From Holtermannia corniformis (taxonomy: Eukaryota > Basidiomycota > Tremellomycetes > Holtermanniales), in contig BCIJ01000013.1 in NCBI GenBank assembly GCA_001599935.1, positions 393,469-457,468 of the forward strand: DNA of 64,000 bases, written 5' to 3'. The notes below the pieces were generated by a model. That model saw nothing but the letters and a program-made list of their open reading frames with translations, was not told the DNA's origin and searched no databases. Below are positions 20,396 through 32,295 of the stretch, in pieces. Each line of letters opens with the position of its first letter. Positions within the stretch are counted from its first letter, which is position 1. A program made the position numbers and the translations under genes.

Positions 20396-23300
20396 TCACG
20401 CACACGCCAATCGGTTGATATCGTGCTCGATCGTGATACGCCGACCCTTGCGCGCGCTCGCATTGGACTTCTGGGATGGATGAAGAGGTAGCGGGGTGGG
20501 TGATCCCGGAACGGAGAGATGGTCATAGCTGCCCGAGCCAACGAGCGTCTGAGAGGTGCTGAAGCTCGAGACGCTGTCAGATTTCGGCCTGCGGGAGGGT
20601 GATAGCGGAAGTGGCGATCGGGCTGGCTGCGGCGTAGACTGCGGCGAAGTCTCGTTGGTGAGCATGCGGACCACTTCCTCTTGAGCCGCCAGTTGCTGCG
20701 CCGGGTCAGTTAGAATCATACCAAGGACTGAACATACCCGCTGCCAAAGAAGAAGGTTTGCTTTGAGCTCCTCGATAACCGCTTTCTGGCCTTCGACAAT
20801 CTTCTCCAGTCGTTCAATCTCGCGGCGCTCACGACTTTGCAGCTTTGAAGTCGGCGAGTATGGACTGCTGCCGGTCGAATGGGATGCGAGCTGCTTGAAC
20901 GCTTCAGATCGCAGTGCGCCAAGCGAAGGTAGCGAAGCATTGCTTCCTGCGCCTGCAGGTGTGGAAGCATGACGAGTGCGCGATGCGCCTTCAGCGGCGT
21001 CACTAGCTTGTCGTGCCTGCTGCGCAGCCCTAGCGTCAAGCAAGTCTGATTGTAACTTGACAATCTGCGACTTGGTAGCAGTCTCCGCTTGCTGCGCAGC
21101 TGCCAGCTGTGATCGGAGTGACTCGCCCTCGTCGAGGGCTCTGCGTAATGACCCGTCGGCGTCAGTCTTCGCCTGCAGCTCGCGCCGGAGTTTGCCGAGC
21201 TCCTCAGCCGCGGCTTGCGCTGACGCTTCCTGCCTACGGACGGAAGCTTCAGCAGAGATTGCGCGATTCTGCCATTTGACCGTCTCGTCCTGTGCCTCGG
21301 CGACCAAAGCATCTCGTGCACGAAGCTCAAGGCGGAGACCCTCTTCAGAGGAACGAGTGAGAGCTTCCACTTCGGTAGCTCGAGCCTCGAGCGCACCCTT
21401 CTGCGCTTCCAACTGTTTCGAGAGACTCTCGGCTTCCGCCTTGCTCTGTTGGACGACTTTGACGGAGGTTTCAAGATCGATCTGAAGTTGAGCGGCGCGC
21501 GAAGTCTCGGCTGCGAACTTGTCCGCCAGGCGCGAAATGTCGTCCTTCGACTGGCTCAGTCTGGTACCGCGGGTATCGAGCTCCTTCTGAGCCGCTGCGA
21601 GCGCTGTTGCCAGTCGCGCAACCTCAACCTCGAGGCTACCATTCGCAGACGCCCGCGCCGAGGTCTCGGTCTCAGCAGCAGCAATCGACTCTTTGAGTGT
21701 TGCTGTAAGCTTGCGTTCATCTTGTAGATCCTCCGTCTTGGCTTGCAGTAGGCGATCGAGCTCGACGCGCTTCGCCGACTCATCCGCCACTTTCCTCGAA
21801 AGTTGAGCGTCTGCAGCCGCTGCGACCTGCTCCTTCTTGAGTGCGGCGTCACGCATGGCCGCCAACTCCTTGCGCAGCTCAGTGATGACAGTCGCTTCGT
21901 TGTTCGCCGCATCCTGCCGGATACGTTCGTTGTCAGCCCGACTGGTTGCTGCCGCCGCCAGAGCAGCGTCTCGTTCAGACCGGGCTTCGTTGAGTACCGC
22001 TTGCATGGCTGCGTTTGCTGCGCTGAGCTCGCGACCGCCTTCTTCCGTAGTTGCGAGGCGGCCGGTCAGGTCCTTGCAACGCTCTGCGACTTGATCTGCC
22101 CTCTCGGTCGCCTTGAGGAGACGCATGCCAAGATCTGCCTGCACGCTCTGCAGCTCGGCTGCATGTCGAGCTTGCATTTGTTTCGCTTGCTGACCGAGTG
22201 ATGCCTTTTCTTGAGTCAGATCATCGGCTTGACGTTGGTGATCCTCGGCGGCTGCAGACTTGGCCTTCCGCAGTGCCTTGAGCTCCTCGCGCGTGGAGGT
22301 AAGCTGCGCCTCGAGCTTCTCGTACCGCTGATGATCGTCAAGCAATACTTCCTCGCGAGACGCGCGCAGTTCGAGAACCGCTTGCTCCAGGGCCGCGAGC
22401 TTCTTGTCCTTCTCCTCTGTCGTCAGAGCCAGCTCGGTTCGGGTCCGTTCCAGCTCGGCCTCCACGTCCGCGAGGTGGGACTCGCGAGAAGCCTTGTCAA
22501 CGCGATTGTACTCTTCCGACTGCATCTGGATGCGACGGAGCTCCTGCAATTCGCGCTCAAGCACAACGACCTGCTGTTGACGCTGGTTGAGCTCTTGCAG
22601 CTGACCGTTTACGACATGCAGTTTTTGATCCTTTTGCGTCGTCTCGGCCTCTTTGGCGACGAGTGCGCGGCGCAATGATGCGAGCTCTCGCTCCCTTTCA
22701 AATGACTAAGCCAGGTCAGCAGCAACTCCAGCGAGAGTGACCAACGGGACTTACACGCCCATGATGAGCCAGGTCGGTGTAATTCTGCACCGCCGCCTCG
22801 GCCTCGCCTTCCCCGTCCTCGCTCACCCTCGTCATCCCACTAACAGTCCGTCGGCCTACCAATCCCTGCGGTCCAACAGGCTGCGGTGTAGCAAGTCCGA
22901 GCCCAAGACCACCCGCCGAATCGCTGATACGTCGTCTCGTAGGCCGCCCCGATTTCTTCACCCCGCCAACGCCATAGATCTGCGAGGTGAGAATCTCGCT
23001 GTTGAGTTTAGCCAGTTGGGCAGCGAGCCGCGCCTTGCGGTCCTCCATCGCGGCCAGGTCAGCTTGTAGCTGTACCACTGTAAGCCGTGACGTGTACGAA
23101 CGCGAGGTCGACATACCTGCCGAGCATCTGCCTTATCCTGGGCCGAGGTACTTGAAGTGCTGGGACCCTGGGCGGCGAGGTACTGCAGCTGTCGCTTGAG
23201 CTCGACAATCTCGTCTTCCTTGGCGCGGATGACGGCCCTCTCTGACGCTGGCAACTAGGGAGTGTAAGTTTGTCGCATGACCAGAGCATCTCACTGACGA

Positions 23301-25431
23301 TATTCTTCTGCGCTTTAGTCTCGACCTGCGAGCACCGCCCGGCAAACTTGAGCGTCTCGAGCGTCTCTGCACAATGTGCCTCCTCGACTGAAAGCCTGTA
23401 GCGCATCAGCACGTGTGGCGTCCCCGTTCATCTCGTAACGTACGTGCAAATGACCGCAATGTTCGACTGTCCGTCGAGAGCATTCTCAAGCAGGTGCGTC
23501 AACTTGCTGTTGCGGTACGGGATATGGTTGCTGACTGGTCAGCGCGTGCACGACGCATGCAAACGATCACAAACTTCTTCTTGTGCTTTTCAGTGAGCTT
23601 GTTGATGACTTCACGGAGCGCCAAGAGACTGTGTTCATCAGTAATCGCACACGAGACGAGACGAAGCCCCTCACCTCTGATTGATGTGCTTGCCCTCGCC
23701 TCGACGCTCGAGATCCGACACGGCTTTCTCACTACCAGCGAGATCAATCAGATTCTACCAGCACGCGTCAGCCCGCGCTACTGCACACGATTGTAGCGAA
23801 GCTCACCAAGCAAGATCTCCGGATGTCCACATCTCCATTCTCAGCCCGTGGACTCGACTCGACAGTGATGGTGAAGACCGAGTGAGAGCGAGACGAGCGC
23901 TCATTCTGCGCAGCCGTGTCAATTATCAATTCGCGGTTCACGGCATTGCACATACCCAGTCGGTGGCACCGACACGGCGCTGCATGTTACCACGCTCCAA
24001 TAAGTCTACGACCTCTTGTGGCGTCGAAACGATCTCTTCCTTGAGTGGATCGACATAGACCTTGCCCTGTTCAATGATCGCATCAGCGGCGTGCTCGTGA
24101 TGGGGATAGCTGTGCGCAGGACGGACCTTTTGCGTGTGGATGACCGGCTTCTCGTCGTCTGCCAAGGGACCCTTCTTGAAGTTGAGCAGATCCCGGATCG
24201 TCTCATTGTAGATCTCGAGCAATCAGCTTGTAGCTTGGGTCATAAATATTGACACATACCTCGACGTAAGAAACGCGAAGGAGAAAAGCGCGGTCTGGGT
24301 CCTGTTCATGTTTAGCTCACGAGCACACAGCACGCCTGCGAGCGTCGACGCACATTGTTGATTGCATCAAACACGCCATCGACGGCGCACGGAATGATGC
24401 CGAGCTCGTGCCGGGTTCCAGTCTGATCCGGGATATGTCAGTCAACACGTCTCATTCAAGATTGGCAAGAGCCAACGAACCATTGTGAACGACTTGCCAC
24501 TACCAGTCTGACCATAGCTGCGTCAAAATCATTAGCTATGTCCAGGAGAAACGACACGAGGACGGGGACGCACGCAAAGATTGTGCTATTGAACCCATTC
24601 ATCGCCTTGTCGACGAGTGGCGCGACCTTTTCGGCATAGAGATCGGGTGTCCGAGCTGGATACTCGAGTAGGGCGTCTGTGCAGTGTAAGCGCTTGTGAG
24701 GGTATCGCGAGGTGCGCCTTCCTGACCAAATGTGTAGGTGTACTCTGCCTCGCGCCCAGCTTTGCCTCCTCGTTTGACGACGTTTGGGTGCGCGTCGGCG
24801 AGCGTCAACGTCCCCGTCTCCCGCGAAATCTCATACGCCTTGGCCGCAAAGGTCGAGCTGGTCGGCTTGATACTGCGCAGTGATTGTCAGAACCCTCCAG
24901 CGGCACGGCCTCGCCTACGCACCGGACACAGACCACCACCTTGTCTGCCGACTTGCCGCCCAGATCGCTCATCGAGCTCACCGACTTTTTCACTTTGGCG
25001 GTGATCGTCGACGAAGAAGACGACTTCGTCATGGACATTGACGAGCTGCTGTCTGATTTCTTCATCTTGGCAGCCGCTGCTGCGGCCAGGCGCTCTTGCA
25101 AATTCATTCGTCGACCCGAGGAAACGCTGCTACCCGTCTTTCTCGACGACTCGACTGTCCCGTTTATTGATCCTGGCACATGGACGCGCTGCGGCGTCGG
25201 CGGCAGCACCCAACCTGGCTCGCGGCCCGTCTCGTCCTCTGAATCCGAAGTGGCGGTCGACGAGACGTCGCCTCGGTGCTGCCGTGGCGGTCGTTGGAAG
25301 GCTGTGCTAGTTGGAGGTGTGTAGTTTTGATATGCTGACGAGGGGATAGGAGGTGGCAAGCCGACGTTGAGTGACGTGCTTGAAGATGACTTGTGCACGA
25401 CCCGAGGCCGACTTGAGCTCGCGTGCGACAT
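20396..25431 (-). CDS. kinesin-7 family motor (Kip2/CENP-E-like)
   Basis: Plus-end-directed microtubule motor. The start is ATG 25431 (MSHASSSRPRVVHKSSSSTS), followed by about 150 Ser-rich residues before the motor, as in Kip2 proteins. The motor is split by about ten introns. It has VVVCVRC, TLTLADAHPNVVKRGGKAGR, P-loop YGQTGSGKSFTM, SYVEIYNETIRDLLN and switch I NERSSRSHSVFTI. Switch II is NLIDLAGSE, followed by INQSLLALREVINKLTEKHK, HIPYRNSKLTHLLENALDGQ and the neck CAETLETLKFAGRCSQVETK. From 22675 down to about 20750 lies a single long exon of roughly 600 residues of near-continuous coiled coil (Glu, Ala, Leu, Lys heptads). The Ser-rich tail ends GRRITIEHDINRLACA. Catalytic motifs are intact. 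Kip2 versus CENP-E type cannot be decided from motifs alone. Confidence 0.9.
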
Positions 25432-25879
25432 TGCGATCGCAGTCAACGCAGAGAGATCCGTTTGCGCTGGAGCCGCCAGGATCGACTAGTCTGTACCGTG
25501 TGGACGTTTGAGGAGGCAGCTGTTGGAAGCAGGATGAACAATGCTCGAGCTCGAGCTGTCCTCTGTCTGCTTGTTGACACATTGTCTAACAGTCACGTGA
25601 TAATACATCGCCGATCTTCTGCAGAGCTGATCCCTTTCTGCTGCAGGCTGTAAGATCCTGACCTCGCTCATCTACGCTTCATGTATATTCCTCGCGTATC
25701 CCATGACTCGGACGTGTACAGTCGTCCTACAACAACTGCCGACGGTTCAAGTCGAGAAGACCGTGCGCAGCCAGGAACGGGCTCTCGCGTGGTTTGCGTG
25801 CCAACGGACAGTGAGCAATCTCCGCTGGGCCATCACTAACGCTTGGTTTCCGTCGGCACCGTGCCAGACGTTACACAAG
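25432..25879. promoter_or_regulatory. divergent promoter, kinesin / mitochondrial AAA gene
   Basis: About 450 bp between divergent starts. An upstream-extended frame on the plus strand from 25703 is open but has no coding character before the ATG at 25880. No TATA box is obvious. Confidence 0.4.
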
Positions 25880-28624
25880 ATGAGGGCGCTGGTAGCAGTC
25901 GTGAGGCTATCGAGATGCTCACGCAGCAGTACCGCAGCTCGTACAAACTCGACTGTGATTCCAACACTCAGAACACTGTCATTGCCAAAAGCCGCATTCT
26001 CAACCACAGCTCGGCGTCTTGACGTCCCTTCATGGCCACCATCGCCTATCCCTCAGCCACCTGTTGGGCCAAGCGATGACCTAAACACAGGTAGTGGACC
26101 GCAGAGAGGCAAGAGAGGGTCAGCAAAGGCAGCGTGGTTGAATTGGATGTCGTCGCCGTCATTCCAGGCTGGATTGACCACGGTCGTGGGCCTGGGCATG
26201 GTTTTGTGGGTCACCAGAATATCGACGGATGAAGGCTGATCTGCTTAAGCCTTGGAGGTATCGGCTACCTCGTATGGTACAAAGCCCACGTCTTGAACAA
26301 GGTCCGCAGCTTCCTCTCGACCGGATTCACAAGCTGATCATCTCGTAGATGGAGGTCGCATTCGCGCCGGGCTATGTGTGTTCTACACATGGGCCATGTC
26401 CATGCTTACTCGGGCTCTCAGGATCCCGCCCTCGAGCTAGGAGCGCTCAAGACTAAATCAGCATCCCACGTTCGCCGCCGAGAACAACCCAAGATCGACG
26501 CCATCCTCCGCGGCGAGGAAGCAGGCAGCTACTTTCTCATGATAGGACCCAAGGGCACCGGGAAAGGTACCATGATCCTGGATGCGATGCGCGCGGTCGA
26601 TGCCGAGGGTGCAGGTTTCTGCGAAGGTATGTTGTGCTCGCGAAAGGACAAAGCAGTTTATCGGTGACTGATGGGGGTTTAGCGCATCCGGACTTGGAGG
26701 TGTTCAGGTTGAGACTGGGCAAGGCGTTGCATTACGAGTTCAACGAGGACTGGCAGGGTCGGTAGGAGCTGCATGCTGTCGCCTGACGCTGATGGCGGTG
26801 TTGCCAGGCTCGCTCTTCTCAAGAGCAGACCCGCGGAATGGGGGGCCAAGCTTGGATATCGAACGCGGTCCGTCGTGCCGTTGACGACCGGTCATGGTAT
26901 TGACAATGACTCAGCAATGAACAAGCTCGAAAAGGTTGCGCTGAGGTATACACGAAAGAAGGGTCGGCCGCTTGTGCTCGTGTTCAACAGTATGTTGCGA
27001 CGGCGCAACCATGGCGAGTAGTCACCGACTCGCAGATATCCACCTGTTCCCGAACACGGACGAAGGCCACGCGTTGGTACATCAACTTCAGCAGCGGGCC
27101 GAGGCGTGGGCCGAAGGCGTGCGTGGTGCATATGGCTCGGGCGTTGTCGCTGACAGCGAAGACAGGGCATCATGACCATGGTGTTCACGACAGACGATTT
27201 CTGTGAGCCATCCGAGCCACAAGCGATCAGTCAGGCTGATAGTCGAAGGGTGCTTTGACAAGATGAAGAAGAATGCCAGCCGAATGAAGGTGAATCCGAC
27301 AGCCCGTCCGTCTTGCTGTCTGACTGACGGACACTAGATCCTCTCGGTGTATGATCTACCAGCGGCCGAGGCGATTCGGACACTACGCCAGCTGAGATCG
27401 CACTACCTTTCCCAGCGCCGATTAAGGCACGCCAAGCGGGTCGGTTCACCGGCCACGGCCGTGGAGCCAGATACGCTAGACGAGCTTTCAGAAGAGGAAT
27501 CAGCAGTGCTGAGAGAGGTCTATGAGATGGTGGGCGGGAGGACGAGCTACCTTGCGCGTGTAGCCCGTGCGGACGATATGCTCGGTCCGTTCGGTGATGG
27601 GAGTTTTATTGATGTGCTGACGAGCACGGATAGAGGAGGCGAAGTATATGGTTCAGGCTGAAAAGGCTTGGTTGTTGTCCAAGTGCGTACTCCGGAGTGG
27701 TCCTAGAACCCTCGACTGATGCCGCTTCGTGCAGGATCGGACTGATCCCGGAGATGGACGATGATGTGATGTGAGTTGTGGCTGCTCTTAGTAAGGCACG
27801 GGCTGACGATGCAGGGACGAGCAAAAGTGAGTCGACTCTGGCATGGTCTAACGAGTTTTATGAGCTGAATCGACAGGTGGTCGAGGTTCGTGATCATTAC
27901 TTGTCGAGTCGCACTCGTCAAGGCTGACCTCATTCAGCTGTTCTTGGCTCCTCCTCCGCTCTTTGGCGCAACAACAAGCCAAAGCTGAAGAAGCAGCCAG
28001 CCTGGCCCTCTCACCCGCCGAAGACGAAAATGATGAGTCGGACGACTCGTCGACGACACAGCACGATACAATCGGTCATGTCGACGTGCACATGCCCACG
28101 GTCTCGTACTATGATGCGCGGCAGATCATGACGCGCACCGACTTTTTGGAGGGGCTGGACCACTTTAATGTGAGTGATCGTGAATTTTCGAGGGCGCTGA
28201 CTTGATACAGATCATCTCTATTGACGTGCGGTGTGGTTGATCCAGGTCAACGCCGAAGCACTGACGGTTGACATAGGTCAACCACGATATCCGACCCGAT
28301 TCGGTCATGCTCCTCCGTGCCGCCCGTGAAGTAGTCGAAGAAGAAGGGTTCGACGATATGCTCGATCAGACGCGAGACCGCGTCGACGAGATTGAAGGTC
28401 CGTCCGCTCCATACTCGCCCTGTTTCATCCCTGATGTCCCCGCAGGCCTCCACCGTCAGTCCGAGTTGACAGTCAAGGAGCCCTTCCGCGTCACGTTTGG
28501 CGAGGGGATCAAGCGCCAGGTGTTTGAGGTCGAGGGGCTCGGTGGCAGTTTTGTGCCGGCCGAGTCGGAGGATGACGGCGACAGCGACCAAGCAGAGGAT
28601 CGGCCGGCAGTACGACTTGTGTGA
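25880..28624 (+). CDS. mitochondrial AAA-like P-loop protein with fungal winged-helix C-terminus
   Basis: Fungal-specific mitochondrial ATPase-like protein of unproven function. ATG 25880 starts MRALVAVVRLSRCSRSSTAA, a presequence. A hydrophobic segment (FQAGLTTVVGLGMV joined to GGIGYLVWY) suggests an inner-membrane anchor. Then comes PGYDPALELG and a P-loop region GSYFLMIGPKGTGKGTMILD, where the canonical Ser/Thr after GK is Gly. Next is LEVFRLRLGKALHYEFNEDW and a Walker-B-like strand RPLVLVFNNIHLFPNTDEGH, with Asn where Asp is usual. AGIMTMVFTTDDF and ASRMKILSVYDLPAAEAIRT follow. The C-terminal winged-helix region includes IRPDSVMLLRAAREVVEEEG, DMLDQTRDRVDEIEGLHRQS and a Glu/Asp-rich end at TGA 28622-28624. 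At least eight introns are present. Confidence 0.82.
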
Positions 28625-28863
28625 TGATCGCTGCGTTCCCATCGGAGACTAGTGCAGGTCGGGCTCGGACAGTATACTGCACTGCTCAAGGCTAGATCCA
28701 AAGGCACGGACACACGGAACAGCGTGTGACCCGACCAAGGTGGACGATGATCCGAGCGCGCGCACGGAGACTTGTTGCTAGCGGTGGACAATGTCCGACC
28801 GATGGAACGCCCGAACCCCTATGTGTCACCTTCTGCCTTGCGTTCTCGGTCCACATCAGCTGC

Positions 28864-28870
28864 TTATAAG
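28864..28870 (+). promoter_or_regulatory. TATA-like box of the CFEM gene
   Basis: TTATAAG lies 36 nt upstream of the CFEM start codon. It is one of the few TATA-like elements seen close to a start in the window. With only about 40 bp to the ATG the transcript leader would be very short, so this is tentative. Confidence 0.3.
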
Positions 28871-28906
28871 CGTCAACTTTGCCCACCACCTCCTCATCGA
28901 CCCATC

Positions 28907-29615
28907 ATGCTGAAATATACCATTGCACTCATCTGTACCACGATCGCTTTGCTTGTCAGTCTGATAGTGCAGCGTGGAGCGAAGGGGTGCTGACGTGTCA
29001 GGTCGTCGCGGCCCAAGACTCGGTACCGCAGTGCGCGTACGTTTGCTATGCGACGGCCGGGAACGCGGTGGCCGGGGTACGATTTGGCGTTCGGCTGGAC
29101 TCGAGACTGACCGCTTGCAGAGATGCGATGCATCCGACACGGCGTGTATCTGTGCTCAAAGTGTTGCCGGGGAGGCATATGGGACTTGTATCATTGCTGC
29201 TTGTGCGGTCAGTACTCGTACCGGTTAGCGTGACTCGAATGCTGATCGGGCGGATAGGAGGCGGACATCAACCCCGCGCTCGCTTACCTCGACTCTGTGT
29301 GTGGAGTGACGACCTCGACGTCTTCGCAGAGGTATGTGATCAGGCTTGATGAGCGTGTCATTGCATCTCACTGACGGGTCGACTAGCGCCACGCGGACCA
29401 GCACCACGGTGACCACGCCGTCCCCCAGGTCCGTGCATGCCACCTTTTATCAGCTACTTTGCTCCCACGCCTTGACCCACGCTGATCCTGCACGTCACAG
29501 TGCACCCAGTACCAGCCCGCTCGCGGAGGTGCCTTCGAGCCGTTCGCGGACAGAGCGTCTTCAACGACGCCAACGAGGCTTCGCGGCGCTCCTGCTCGGC
29601 CTTCTCGTGCTGTGA
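28907..29615 (+). CDS. small GPI-anchored CFEM-domain protein
   Basis: Secreted or cell-surface fungal cysteine-rich protein. ATG 28907 gives MLKYTIALICTTIALL, a signal peptide, spliced (GTCAGT...GTGTCAG) to VVAAQDSVPQCAYVCYATAG. Further exons give RCDASDTACICAQSVAGEAY, GTCIIAACA and EADINPALAYLDSVCG. The spliced domain has exactly eight Cys with the CFEM spacing, and an Asp just before the CIC, where haem-binding CFEM proteins have theirs. A Ser/Thr-rich stalk (SATRTSTTVTTPSPSAPSTS) leads to a basic hinge and hydrophobic end GFAALLLGLLVL, a GPI-attachment signal. Five introns of about 45-70 nt lie in a coding region of only about 150 codons. Candidate roles are haem/iron capture or host-surface interaction; neither is shown here. 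Confidence 0.85.
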
Positions 29616-30754
29616 AAATGCCTCGAGCTTCTCTTGTGAATAGCAGTCTCCCTTGTGCTGGGCCGGGTAGTGTAGACGATGTCGATGTGGTGTGTTCCTT
29701 TGTGCAGAGCTGCGTTGACGACGACTGGCACTACGGGGGGTTGCGTGCTGTCGGCGGCTTTGAATGAACCTTGCGGTGTGTATGAAAGCGACGGTGTGGC
29801 CTTTGAAGGAACGCAGCGGCGATTCAAGGCGCATGGTATCGCGTCCATACCTGGTCCACAGTCTGCTACCCGTCGAGACGTCCCAGTCCCGGCTACGGTC
29901 GCCATGACAGCGATTGAGCCAGAATGCCACTCGAGTGGCACCCTGGCCGGTTGAAAGGATGGTCGTTGATCGGGCTCTAACGGGGTGTTCGCACCCGCAC
30001 GGACCCTCCTTTGTCGCTGACCGGGTGGGCGGGATGAGACGGCTAAGCACAGCAGCTGGCCTGGCCGTCTCGATGGCCGCTTACGGAGCGCACGCAACGC
30101 TTGGATTCCAACCGCCCGAGCTGATCAGGGCTCGTTGACCTAATCCCCGCGCCACCAAAGCTACAGACGCGTTCATTCCGACGCGGCACGCGTCAGCAGC
30201 TAAACTAGTAAACACACTGCTGCTCGGTCTTGCGAAACTAGGTTGCCAACACCGCTCAGTCGGCACACTGCTTCTCGATCGTCAGGACCACCTTTGGCGC
30301 CGATCCGTCTATCGATCCTACTCTGCCGCAGCTGTCGTACGCTAGCTACGGTACCCCAGCAGCAGCAGCAGCGAATCAGGGCACCGGCCGTAGCAACAGG
30401 AGGGATCCGCTCGCCGTCTCTCACTCACCCCTTGGCTCGCCCGCCTGACGTTTCAAGGCCGCAGAGACCGTGCGCACCGGCGGCTGCAAATTTCCAAAAC
30501 GCGCAACAAGGGGCCGTGCTCCATCTCCAAGGCGCCGAGGCAACGCGCTCCCTCGTCTCGGCCCCCCTTTCACTCGAGCGTGCGTTCAGCGTACGCACGG
30601 TTGGAAACAAAGCAGCTCGGGGCGATTGCAATCCCAGCTTGACGACCACGCCACTGTTCAACCACACCAGCCGCGGATCCTCCAACCGGCCAACAGACAA
30701 AAAGCCGTTGCCTCACGACAAGCCATCACGCCGCCAAGCAAACAGCACACAGCC
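29616..30754. other. 1.1-kb intergenic / upstream region of the homeobox gene
   Basis: No gene is supported. Minus-strand frames at 29561-30097 and 29454-30050 are open but mutually incompatible, and resemble no family I know. Plus-strand frames from 30243 run open into the homeobox start and are read as a long leader. A CAGCAGCAGCAGCAG run sits at about 30357-30372. The size fits a large regulatory region, as is common for transcription-factor genes. Confidence 0.35.
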
Positions 30755-32121
30755 ATGTCTGCCTCGCCCTCGCCCTCGTACGCGATTGCCATTCCAACTC
30801 TACCTGCCATGCCAGCCGGACCAACACCGCCAACCAGCGTGCCGATGCCACGACCGGCCGCTGCCTCACGACCACTCCCACGCACCCTGCTGTCTCAAAT
30901 CCACCCAGACACACCCGTCATGATCGCCCACCACCGGCGAACTGGGACGACGACTCTGCCACCGCTGTCAACTCTTCTGGGCAGTCGGGCTCAAAACATT
31001 GATACCGCCAGCAGCAGTGGGCGTCATGTGGAACCGCCGGTGCCAAAGATTGCAAAGGAGCACAGGGTCGATCTCGGCAGGCTGTATGAAGTCAGGAGTA
31101 AGCCAAGGCGAAAGACGAGTCCGGAGGAACTGGCGGCGCTGGAGAGGAGCTACAAGAGGAACCCGCTGCCGAGCATGGGCGAGCGCATGACGTTGAGCCA
31201 TGAACTGGGAATGTGAGTGTGTGCGCAGCTATAGATGGCATTGCCGGGTCGCGCCTAGTGCGCACAAAGTGCAGCCTAACCGTCGCTGCGTCGTGTGGAT
31301 AGAGCAACACGCTGACATGACCCCAGGCCGGCACGCAGCATTCAGATCTGGGTGCGTCTGCTTGCGTCCTCCCAACACCTCGCTTACCTCGCCCTCAGTT
31401 CCAAAACCGGCGACAAACAGACAAGAAAAAGACGCTCTCCCACTCGCACTCGCTCCCTCTGCTCGACGCTCCGACACGACAACACCCACCTCCGTCCCGT
31501 CGACCAGCACTGCACCGCTCCCACTCTGGCTCGCTCGAACAGCTCCTTCTCGCCCGCGAGCAGAGTTTCGGCAGTTCAAGCAGTAGCTATACTGCCCGGC
31601 GCGTTCCCCGCTCACGGGCCGAAGGGCTCGATCGGGACGAGATGCTCGATCTGATGGCGAGTGACCCGCCGTCAATGAGCCTTGATGAGCTCCGCAATTC
31701 TTCCGATGTCGAGATGGAGATTGACAGCGACACGGACACTTCGCCTGTCAAGCGTCGGCTTGCGCTTGGGCGCGCTCGACCGAGACCACACCCTCAACCT
31801 CGGGCGCTGCCACAACGAGAGAGGGAGAAAGCAAGGAGCGTATCACACCCGTATAGACGCAAACGCGCGCCCGCGCCCGTCGCCATCCACCCTCCGCCGA
31901 CAGTCTTGCCAGGTGGCAGATCCCCAACGACGCCAACGATGCCAGCACTTTCGGGCTCTTGTTCGGGCTCGACGCGGTCAGACAGCGTGGGAGTCGCCAC
32001 GCCAGAGGGGGATCTGATCGAGTTGGATCATGTAGGGATGGACATGGGGGGCATGGGCAAGTGTGAAGACGATGAGGCGATTAGAGCTGCGGGGGCTCTA
32101 TTGGCCCTTTGGGCGGCTTGA
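30755..32121 (+). CDS. homeodomain transcription factor
   Basis: Nuclear DNA-binding regulator. The start is ATG 30755 (MSASPSPSYAIAIPTLPAMP), with a Pro-rich N-terminus. The homeodomain runs from KPRRKTSPEELAALERSYKR, through NPLPSMGERMTLSHELGM, across an intron (GTGAGT...CCCCAG), to PARSIQIW. A second intron (GTGCGT...CCTCAG) splits it from FQNRRQTDKKK. The recognition-helix residues W, F, N and R are intact. An intron between the codons for W and F of WFQNRR is a recurrent position in homeobox genes. The rest is disordered: a basic stretch SPVKRRLALGRARPRP (likely nuclear localisation), a Ser/Pro-rich region and an acidic tail (EGDLIELDHVG, KCEDDEA). The Gln after WFQNRR is less common than Ala or Val. 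Target genes cannot be inferred. Confidence 0.9.
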
Positions 32122-32295
32122 AGACAAGGAGGAGAATTGAAGAAAGCGAGAAACAGGGCTGGAATGTTTATAGCATGGACGGGGACGGTCAGGTTTAGGC
32201 GGGATGCATGGCGTGCATTACTCTGCACAGATTATTACCCGAGCTTGAACTGGAGGATAATACAGTCTGCATGGCTCTATCTTCACTTTGTATGT

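Noticed and set aside
20716..21474. 252-codon minus frame inside the kinesin tail
   Set aside because: Shadow of the long coiled-coil exon in another frame; Arg/Ser-rich with no domain.
29454..30097. Minus-strand gene overlapping the CFEM 3' end
   Set aside because: Two incompatible frames, no domain, and the plus-strand CFEM model with eight Cys and a GPI signal explains 29400-29615 better.
30243..30754. N-terminal extension of the homeobox protein
   Set aside because: The frame is open upstream, but the sequence lacks protein character and the ATG at 30755 has a good context; read as leader.
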